DNA of 64,000 nt from Brooklawnia cerclae. GTDB taxonomy: Bacteria > Actinomycetota > Actinomycetes > Propionibacteriales > Propionibacteriaceae. The notes below the pieces were generated by a model, which made no database searches, was not told the DNA's origin, and saw nothing but the letters and a program-made list of their open reading frames with translations. The position numbers and the translations under genes are program-made. The stretch covers positions 1,054,001 to 1,118,000 of the forward strand of contig NZ_JAAMOZ010000001.1 of NCBI RefSeq assembly GCF_011758645.1, read 5' to 3'. Position 1 is the stretch's first letter, and each line of letters begins with the position of its first letter. This document shows, one piece after another, positions 56,998 to 64,000 of the stretch.

Positions 56998-59900
56998 GTG
57001 GGGCGCTCGAGAAAACTTCTGGCCGTACTGTGTGGGTTCGCCGTGGCCTGCGGGATGCTGACGCTGCCCACAGCGCCGGTGTCGGCCGCAGTGGGTGATC
57101 GCACCTCGATCGTCAAGAGCGCGACCGCCACGACCGTGGCGCCGGGCGACGAGTTCGACTACCAGATCCAGATCCAGTGCACCGACTTCGACGATCCCTG
57201 CGAGGACGTCGTGGTCACCGACCCCGTGCCCGCGGAATACCTGATCAACGGCGACGTGACGGTGGTGGGCAACGTCGCCGCCGAGGCGTCGGTGGACGGC
57301 CAGAACGTGACCGTCCACTTCAGCGCGCCGGTGAGCGCGGGCTCGACCCACACCATCACCATTCCGGTACGGGTCGATCCCGACCTCCCGCGATCGGCCA
57401 GTGGGCTACCGGTGACCAACACCGCGACCATCGTGGCGACCAACGCCGATCCGGTCTCCGACAGTGCCGTCGTCACCCCGGAGGTGCCGCTGACGCTGGG
57501 CGCGGAGTTGACGAAGATCATCACGCCGGAGAGCGGCACCGCGAATCCCGGCACCAGTACGTTGCTCACCTTCGCCGCGACGAACTCGTCCAACGACGCT
57601 GTAGACAACCTCACGATCCAGGATCCCTACGACCTGTCGAACCTCAGCTCGACGACCAACCCGTTCCACTACCTGTCGCCCACCGGGACGGCGACCGTCA
57701 GCCAGCTGCCCGAGGGCGCCGACCAGGTGGTGCTGTCCTACTACGTCGACGGCAGCTGGGTGAACGGTCCGGCCAGCGCCGGTGGCACGGTCTCGGGCCC
57801 GGCAGTCGCCGACCTGTCCACCGTGCGGGCCGTCCGGCTGGTCTTCTCCGGGGCCATCGAGGCCCAGGCGGTCGCTCGCGTCCAGGTGAACGTCGCTCAG
57901 AACGACCGGGTCACCGAGCTCACCGACGACTACACCGTCAACAACCAGGCATCCGCCACAACCGCGGTCGGCGAGACGACCTCGAACCCCGACACCAGTT
58001 CCGACACCTACTTCATCGGCTCCGGCGACCTGGCGGCCTCCGCGGGCAAGTCCTTCAGCCCGTCTGCCGTGACATCGGGCGAGGACACCACCCTGACGCT
58101 GACGGGCACCAACACCTCGTCGGAGACCGTCAACCGGATGATCTTCCTCGACAACGCCACCGACATCTTCAGCGACGGGGTGTCGGTCACCGGGTGGGGG
58201 AACGTGACCTGGCCGACGGGTGCCACCGAGGCCGACATCACCTTCGAATGGCAGCCGTCCACCGGCGGTTCCTACACCGTCGGCCCGTTCACCACCGATG
58301 TCGTCGGCACACTGCCGGCGATCCCAGAGCCGACGAACCCGGGTGACGTCCTTGTCGGCTTCGGCGTGGGCTTCACCGGCGACATGCCGGCCGGCGCGTC
58401 CACCAGCATCGGCGTGACGCTGAGCACCCCGGCCGACGGTGGCGATCATCTCGACGCGGACTCCGCCACCCCCGGTGTGCAGTGGCCCAACGAGGTGCAG
58501 CTCACCACGCAGATCACCGACCCCGACAACCCGCTGAACGGCTCCCAGGGGGTGGCCACCGGCGACGCCGTGCTCACCACCTATTCGCCGCAGCTCCAGG
58601 TGGACGCCGCCAAGAACATCACGCCCAGTCGGATCCTCGGTGTGGCGGGCACGGGCGTCGTCGTCCAGCTGCCGACGACCGTCGCCGATTACCCGGACAC
58701 GCCGTCCGATCTCGAGGGTGCCTCGACCGTCGGGGCCCGGACGATCGTCGTCCAGGATCCCTCCGGCACCCCGACCGGCACCGACGACTGGTGGTCCGCG
58801 TTCGACGCCAGCGCCATCACGCAGACAGCGGTACCCGCCGATGCGACGCTGCGCGTCGACTACTACGACCTCAATGCGCACGAGTGGCGGACGCTGCTGA
58901 GCGACATCGCCGGCCCGGCCATCGTCAACCACACCATCGACGACTCGATCCGCGACGTGATCGGGGGCCTGAGGTTCACCTTCGTCAGCGACGAGGGCAC
59001 CACCTTCGATCCCGGCACCACTGTGCAGCCGAACTACACCGCCACCCTGCGTGAGACCCTCACGCAGGAGCGCTCCTTCACCAACGCGTATGCCGCCTCG
59101 GCCAGCAACGGCGACCTGAGCGACGACGACGGGGACACCGGTGAGGTGGGCGTCGAGCCTCCGGCAGGGGACGGCACCGGTAACCTCATCGACAAGGAGT
59201 TCGTCTCCGATTCCGGCATGGCCACGGTCAAGGCGCGGTCCGGCGACCAGGTCACCGCTCAGCTGAACTGGTCGACCGGTGGTTACCAGTACCTCGACCA
59301 GATGGTGATCAGCGACACCGCGGATCCCGAGGACACCGCGGTGGCCAGCAGCGTCTTCGACGCCTTCGACCTGGTGTCCGTCCAACGGATCACCGCCGCG
59401 ATGGACCCGTTGCTCACCTACGACCAGGTCACGAGGGTGGAACTGTGGAACGGCACGGACTGGGTGCGGGCCACCAACGACCCTTGCCCGGACGCCTGTG
59501 ACGGTACCTTCCCCGGGGTCACGCTGACCTCGGACGAGCAGGACACGACCCTGGGCGTGCGCTTGGCAGTCGTCGAGTCACCGACTCGGGCCGACCGGAT
59601 CGGCACCGATCCGACCGCTCCGCAGGTCGGCACCGGGGTGGCGAGCTCGATGGGCAACGATCGCGCACTGCGACTGGTCTTCGAGGTACGGGACACCCGC
59701 CGCAGCGACAGCGCACCGGCGCTGGGCACCTTGCTGCCCACGCCGACCGGCACCACCTACAACGTCGCGGGCGAACCGGGCATGGTGGACAACACCGCGC
59801 GCGCCACCGGCTACGACGGGGACTCCCAAGTGGCCACCGACACAGCCGATGACACCGTCACGATCCTCGACGTCCCGCTCAACGTCGGCATCGACAAGTC

Positions 59901-62900
59901 CTGGAGCGGTGGACCGCTGAGCGTGCCACCCGACGGTGTCTCGGCGCAGGACTATCCGTCCGGTCGGGTGACGATCTCCGCGACGAACCGGTCGGCGGCC
60001 AAGGTCGACTCGCTGACGATCAGCGATCCCGTCCAGGCCAGCAATCCGAACGCCTGCGCGGCGTCCACCAGCCAGAACACCTTCGACGTCTTCGATCTGA
60101 CCGGAATCGTGTCGATCAGCACGCCGGGGGGCGCCGATGCGACGCGTACGAGAATCACGCTCGACGGCGCCGACCCGGCGGTCTACAGCGGTGCGAACGC
60201 GATCTCGCAGGTACTCGCCCTCGACGCCGACGACCTGGCCGGCGTGACCGGCGTCACGGTCGAGTTCGGTGGCCGGATCGACGCCAGCGCCAAGGCGGTG
60301 CTCGTCTTCGACACGCGCTTGCGGGAGACGCTCCGCAGCGACGGTACGGACGTCACCGCTGGACAGACCATCTGCAACGTCGCCGAGGCGCAGGTCGCCG
60401 ATGCGGGCGGCAACACGTCCGAGGCGACGCCGACGGCGCAGGACGATGCGTCCATCACGCTGCAGGCGGTCGGTATCGGTCTGGACGTCACGAAGACGAT
60501 CACCCCGGAGCAGGTCACCGAACCGCAGAGCGGGCCGGTGGCCGTCGTCCTGACCGGGCAGCCCACCTGTGAGATGGCCGACGGGACGTGCGTGGGTTAC
60601 TCCCGCGCCAGCGAGATGACCCTGACCGACGACGACCCGAGGTTCTGGAACCAGTACGACCTGACCGGGCTCGATGCGATCACGCTGGCCGCCCCGGTCG
60701 ACCAGGTGCGCGTCGACGCGCTGGTCGGCGGCACCTTCTCGCTCGATGTCGACGGCAATCCGACGCTGACCGGCGGCACCTGGGTGGAGGGCGCCTGGAG
60801 CGACGGCAGCGCGCCCACGCTGCCCGACGAGGTGCAGCCCGCCGACGTGCAGGGGTTGCGGTACGTCTTCAGCCGCGCCGACGGCGGTATCTGGGAGAAC
60901 CCGCAGTACCCCGTGGAGACGGTCGGTTTCCAGGCCACGCGGCGTGCCACGCTCAACGTGGGCACGGACGGCGGCAGTGACTCCCCGGTGCAAAGCGATC
61001 TGCTCGGCAACGAGCCCGCCCCGGGTGAGACCTCACCGGGCGTGGCCACCGACACGGTCGACGGGTTCGTGGAGGGCGCGGATCTCGTGCCCGACGGCGA
61101 CGGCGGCTTCGTCCCGGTGAGCGCGACAGACACCGCGACCGACGATGTGACCTACCACCACGCGCTCAACGCGGTGGAGGTGACGAAGCTGGTCAACGGG
61201 GTGTCGACGACGCCTCAGGTGGCTCCGGCCAGCACGATCACCTACACCCTGACGATGACCAACACCGGCGACGTGCCGATCGTCGATCCCGTGATGGTCG
61301 ACGACATGCCGACCGACGGCTCGGGGAACCCGGTGCTCCAGTTCGATCCGGACACCGAACCCGAGAGCTACTACAGCTACGCCCTCAGTGGGCAAGCGCC
61401 GGATCCCGCGTCCGGCACCGCGATGCCCACCGATGCCTCCCAGGTGACCTCCGAGGCGATTTTGGCGGACGACGGCACGATCACCCAGCTCCGATTCGGC
61501 TTCCCGGCCGGAACCGTGCTGGAGGTCGGCCAGACCTACACCGTGACGGTCGCGGTCACCACCCGGCCCGGCCTGGTGGAGGGTTCCTACACCAACACGG
61601 TCGGCGTCACCGGTGAGCGGGCCTGGGACTCGTGCAACGGCGAGATTCGCAACCCCGCGACCGCGGAGGCCTGCACGGCGCAGGCCGACTTCCGCGTCAC
61701 CTCCGCGGTGGCGCTGCGTTCGCAGAAGTTCGTCCGCGCCGATCTGAGCAGCGGCCCCGACCTGGGGGTCTTCGCCACCAAGCAGGGCGTGGAGTGCGCG
61801 CCGGAGGATTCCGGGGCGGCCGAGGGCTTCTACGCCAACCCCTGCGTCCCGCGCACCGCGCCTGGCCAGGACGAGCAGTGGCGGATGGTGTTCACCAACA
61901 CCGGGAACCAGGCGCAGACCCAGATGGTCGCTTACGACCTCCTGCCCTACCCGGGTGACACCGGGGCGATCAACCCCGGATCACGTGGGTCGCAGTGGCA
62001 GCCGGTGCTCGCCGGCCTTCCCGTCCTGGTGGATGCACCGCAAGGCGCGACACTCAAGGTCGAGTACCTCACGCAGGACGTGATGACCCGCGTCCCGGCC
62101 TGTGACGTCGGCTCGGGCACCAGCCTGCTGACCTGCCCGGAGGACGAGTGGCAGGAGCTGACGGGCACCGAGACCCGCGACGTGCGGGCCGGGATCCGTG
62201 CCCTGCGGTTCAGCGTCACGTTCCCCGAGACCGGAGCATGGGCCGGCGGTGGGCAGTTCTCGATCGACCTGACCACCACCACGCCGGCCTACGCGGCCGA
62301 TGCGGACGTCGATCAGATCGCCTACAACTCGGTTGCGGCGATCGGTGAGACGGCTGCGGGCGCGTCGACGCTTCCCGCCGAGGGCTTGCGGGTCGGTGTC
62401 GCGCTGGCCAGCGGCCCGGTCGAGGTGGTCAAGGAGGTGACCGGCGATCGTTCCGACGTCGCACCCGAGAGCTTCGATCTCACGCTGGAGTGCACTTCGT
62501 TGGGAGAAGACGTGCCGTTGGGGGACGCAGCGAACCTGACGGTGACCGCCGGTGTGCCGGCGACGGTGGACGGGATCCCCTACGGCTCCGAGTGCACCGT
62601 GACCGAGCCCGGTGGCTCGGGAGCGACCGAGTTCACCGCCACCACCGTGACCGTCGGCGACGCCACGGGCTCACCGGCGAGGATCGTGGCCACCAACCGG
62701 TACGACGCCACCAGCCTGCGTCTGCTCAAGACGGTCGACACCAGCGCGGTCGACGCGTCCGGTGAACCGATCGGATTCGGGCTCTTCTCGGCGGAGGCGG
62801 TGTGCACCTTCGCGGGTCGGCCCGTGTACGCGGACGGCTACGAGCCGAACGCCCAGGGTGCCATGAGCGTCGACCTGGCCGCGGGCGAGTCCGCCGACCT

Positions 62901-64000
62901 GACGGGGTTGCCTGTGGGCGCGGTCTGCACGGTGACCGAGACCGACACCGCGGGGGCGAGCAGCACCTCGATCTCCGTCAGTCAGGGCGACGGGGAGCCT
63001 GTGGTCACCGACGGGGCGTCCGCCGGGGTCATCCTGGTGGCCGGTGAGGACCAGCCCGCGTCCACGGCCGAGATCACCAACGTCTTCGCGACCGGAACTC
63101 TCGCCCTGAGCAAGGTGGTCGACGGTGACGGCGCCGCCTTCGGCGTCGGGCCGTTCACCGTGGACGTGCGGTGCACCCTGCCCGACGGTGACGGGACGCG
63201 AACGGTGTGGGACGGCGAGGTGACCCTCGGTGGCACCCAGCCGTGGACGGCGGAGATCACCGACATCCCTGCCGGCGCCAACTGTGAGGCCGACGAGACC
63301 GGCACCGGTGGGGCGACGAGCGTGGCGATCGATCCGGGAACGGTACAGATCGTCGCGGACCAGACGGTGACGGCGACTATCACCAACACCTACGCCGTGG
63401 GTTCCCTCGAGGTGACCAAGCAGGTCACGGGCGCAGGCGCAGGGCTCTACGGCAGCGGCCCGTTCGAGGTGTCGCTGACCTGCACCTTGGCCGACGCGCC
63501 GATCGAGGTGCCGGGCGGTGCGACGCGTGCGTTCTCGGTGGACGACCCGGCACGTTACGACGGCCTGCCTGTCGGGGCGCAGTGCGTCCTGGACGAGACC
63601 GATGACGGCGGGGCCACCACCTCGGTCGTCGAGGTGGACGGCGAGCAGACCGACGAGGTCGGCATCGTGGCGGACGGGCCCGTCCGGGCGAGCGTGACCA
63701 ACACGTTCGACCTCGGGGCGCTGCAGATCACGAAGACCTTCGCGGGCTTCAGCAACGGCCGCACCGATGACGGGTTCGACTTCGCGCTTGCCTGCACCTT
63801 GTCCGACGGCACGGCCGTGACCGTTCCCGGCGGCGCCGGGCGCACGGTGTCGGCCGACGGCGGATGGACGACCTCCTACGCTGATCTGCCCGCGGGGGCC
63901 ACGTGCACACTCACGGAGACGAGGACCGGGGACGCCGATCATGTCGCCATGAGCGCCGACGGGCACAAGGTCGACGTCACCGGAGCCAGCGCCGCCGTGG
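56998..64000 (+). CDS. Giant exported surface protein with DUF11-like and DUF5979 repeats, incomplete at the 3' end
   Basis: An open frame of at least 2,334 codons that runs off the window. The GTG at 56998 has GAAAGG 7 bases upstream. The N-terminus is a secretion signal (SRKLLAVLCGFAVACGMLTL, cleavage near VSA-A). Residues about 40-1800 are beta-rich DUF11-like repeats (VVVTDPVPAEY; VAPASTITYTLTMTNTGDVP near 1400). From about 1808 come DUF5979 repeats of 95-130 residues starting near 1808, 1905, 2032, 2134 and 2238 (LEVTKQVTGAGAGLYGSGPF type), each with a cysteine pair. A sortase signal presumably follows outside. Probably a wall-anchored adhesin or pilin-like stalk. Confidence 0.88.
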   Translation, partial: MGRSRKLLAVLCGFAVACGMLTLPTAPVSAAVGDRTSIVKSATATTVAPGDEFDYQIQIQCTDFDDPCEDVVVTDPVPAEYLINGDVTVVGNVAAEASVDGQNVTVHFSAPVSAGSTHTITIPVRVDPDLPRSASGLPVTNTATIVATNADPVSDSAVVTPEVPLTLGAELTKIITPESGTANPGTSTLLTFAATNSSNDAVDNLTIQDPYDLSNLSSTTNPFHYLSPTGTATVSQLPEGADQVVLSYYVDGSWVNGPASAGGTVSGPAVADLSTVRAVRLVFSGAIEAQAVARVQVNVAQNDRVTELTDDYTVNNQASATTAVGETTSNPDTSSDTYFIGSGDLAASAGKSFSPSAVTSGEDTTLTLTGTNTSSETVNRMIFLDNATDIFSDGVSVTGWGNVTWPTGATEADITFEWQPSTGGSYTVGPFTTDVVGTLPAIPEPTNPGDVLVGFGVGFTGDMPAGASTSIGVTLSTPADGGDHLDADSATPGVQWPNEVQLTTQITDPDNPLNGSQGVATGDAVLTTYSPQLQVDAAKNITPSRILGVAGTGVVVQLPTTVADYPDTPSDLEGASTVGARTIVVQDPSGTPTGTDDWWSAFDASAITQTAVPADATLRVDYYDLNAHEWRTLLSDIAGPAIVNHTIDDSIRDVIGGLRFTFVSDEGTTFDPGTTVQPNYTATLRETLTQERSFTNAYAASASNGDLSDDDGDTGEVGVEPPAGDGTGNLIDKEFVSDSGMATVKARSGDQVTAQLNWSTGGYQYLDQMVISDTADPEDTAVASSVFDAFDLVSVQRITAAMDPLLTYDQVTRVELWNGTDWVRATNDPCPDACDGTFPGVTLTSDEQDTTLGVRLAVVESPTRADRIGTDPTAPQVGTGVASSMGNDRALRLVFEVRDTRRSDSAPALGTLLPTPTGTTYNVAGEPGMVDNTARATGYDGDSQVATDTADDTVTILDVPLNVGIDKSWSGGPLSVPPDGVSAQDYPSGRVTISATNRSAAKVDSLTISDPVQASNPNACAASTSQNTFDVFDLTGIVSISTPGGADATRTRITLDGADPAVYSGANAISQVLALDADDLAGVTGVTVEFGGRIDASAKAVLVFDTRLRETLRSDGTDVTAGQTICNVAEAQVADAGGNTSEATPTAQDDASITLQAVGIGLDVTKTITPEQVTEPQSGPVAVVLTGQPTCEMADGTCVGYSRASEMTLTDDDPRFWNQYDLTGLDAITLAAPVDQVRVDALVGGTFSLDVDGNPTLTGGTWVEGAWSDGSAPTLPDEVQPADVQGLRYVFSRADGGIWENPQYPVETVGFQATRRATLNVGTDGGSDSPVQSDLLGNEPAPGETSPGVATDTVDGFVEGADLVPDGDGGFVPVSATDTATDDVTYHHALNAVEVTKLVNGVSTTPQVAPASTITYTLTMTNTGDVPIVDPVMVDDMPTDGSGNPVLQFDPDTEPESYYSYALSGQAPDPASGTAMPTDASQVTSEAILADDGTITQLRFGFPAGTVLEVGQTYTVTVAVTTRPGLVEGSYTNTVGVTGERAWDSCNGEIRNPATAEACTAQADFRVTSAVALRSQKFVRADLSSGPDLGVFATKQGVECAPEDSGAAEGFYANPCVPRTAPGQDEQWRMVFTNTGNQAQTQMVAYDLLPYPGDTGAINPGSRGSQWQPVLAGLPVLVDAPQGATLKVEYLTQDVMTRVPACDVGSGTSLLTCPEDEWQELTGTETRDVRAGIRALRFSVTFPETGAWAGGGQFSIDLTTTTPAYAADADVDQIAYNSVAAIGETAAGASTLPAEGLRVGVALASGPVEVVKEVTGDRSDVAPESFDLTLECTSLGEDVPLGDAANLTVTAGVPATVDGIPYGSECTVTEPGGSGATEFTATTVTVGDATGSPARIVATNRYDATSLRLLKTVDTSAVDASGEPIGFGLFSAEAVCTFAGRPVYADGYEPNAQGAMSVDLAAGESADLTGLPVGAVCTVTETDTAGASSTSISVSQGDGEPVVTDGASAGVILVAGEDQPASTAEITNVFATGTLALSKVVDGDGAAFGVGPFTVDVRCTLPDGDGTRTVWDGEVTLGGTQPWTAEITDIPAGANCEADETGTGGATSVAIDPGTVQIVADQTVTATITNTYAVGSLEVTKQVTGAGAGLYGSGPFEVSLTCTLADAPIEVPGGATRAFSVDDPARYDGLPVGAQCVLDETDDGGATTSVVEVDGEQTDEVGIVADGPVRASVTNTFDLGALQITKTFAGFSNGRTDDGFDFALACTLSDGTAVTVPGGAGRTVSADGGWTTSYADLPAGATCTLTETRTGDADHVAMSADGHKVDVTGASAAV

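Noticed and set aside
56997-57600. Small minus-strand frames (56845-57351, 57159-57614)
   Set aside because: They are antisense to the signal peptide and first repeat of the surface protein, without start signals.
57406-59385. Long reading frame on the minus strand inside the giant surface-protein gene
   Set aside because: It is antisense to a continuous 7-kb plus-strand frame with a signal peptide and recognisable repeats. Its protein is low-complexity Arg/Gly/Val/Asp and shows no domain.

Overview
The window is a 64-kb piece of chromosome from a high-GC actinobacterium, most likely a member of the Propionibacteriaceae. The evidence is a PPA1309-family gene, WhiB1, actinobacterial 2-oxoglutarate dehydrogenase (kgd), the 24-residue ribosomal protein bL37, UPF0182, DUF5679, a SigR/RsrA pair, and mostly G/C third codon positions. 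Two blocks keep the gene order I remember from Mycobacterium: uvrD2 / zincin / PDZ-Lon / UPF0182 at 1-8010, and hisN-rsgA-aroA / SRAP / sigH-rshA / pdtaS / whiB1 at 34921-42792. A third, lysA-hom-rho at 49815-55427, is modified because thrH sits where thrC-thrB would be.

Layout. 1-8010: end of helicase UvrD2, a DUF5679 zinc ribbon, two metalloprotease-like genes, a PDZ-Lon protease, a PPA1309 protein and a UPF0182 membrane protein. 8047-10676: an M16 protease pair. 10862-16099: an iron-siderophore importer (binding protein, two permeases, ATPase) divergent from a siderophore-interacting reductase, with two IdeR/DtxR-like boxes between. 16208-17313: an IS481-family insertion sequence with a 6-bp target duplication. 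17309-19691: a P1B-type metal ATPase and its ArsR-type regulator. 19767-22205: a Pif1-like helicase fused to a degenerate DnaQ-like domain and a BRCT domain. 22380-26630: membrane or exported proteins of unknown function, a CPA1 Na+/H+ antiporter, gene debris and the initiator tRNA. 26785-31763: a five-gene dipeptide-type ABC operon. 32151-38669: serA, a phosphoesterase, hisN, rsgA, aroA and a DoxX-like gene. 38739-42792: SRAP, the thiol-stress sigma/anti-sigma pair, bL37, PdtaS and WhiB1. 42933-49543: kgd and two GT-C-like membrane proteins. 49615-55427: tRNA-Arg, lysA, hom, thrH and rho. 55823-64000: a modD-like gene and a giant exported DUF11/DUF5979 surface protein that runs off the window.

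The strongest signal not explained by the genes is a family of dispersed repeats. The complete form is about 113-115 bp. It has 18-bp terminal inverted repeats (TAGGGAAACGCTGATCAA) and inner inverted arms (TGAGCCTGTCGAA / TTCGACAGGCTCA). Its ends repeatedly coincide with stop codons: the stops of the siderophore reductase, the metal ATPase (before the IS inserted), modD, hisN and the last dpp gene all fall on an element terminus. Copies have multiplied in place: a 21-bp unit nine times at 31837-32018, a 113-bp unit three times at 55485-55825, and a 78-bp unit three times at 34606-34850. I read this as a MITE-like, non-autonomous element that prefers CTAG/TA-type targets, which in such GC-rich DNA occur largely at stop codons. 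It may also act as a two-way gene-end element.

The genes point to a free-living, iron-scavenging cell with mycothiol-type redox control, its own lysine/threonine and aromatic amino acid pathway genes, and a large decorated surface protein. Coordinates come from reading the sequence. No database search was run, so statements about family conservation are from memory.
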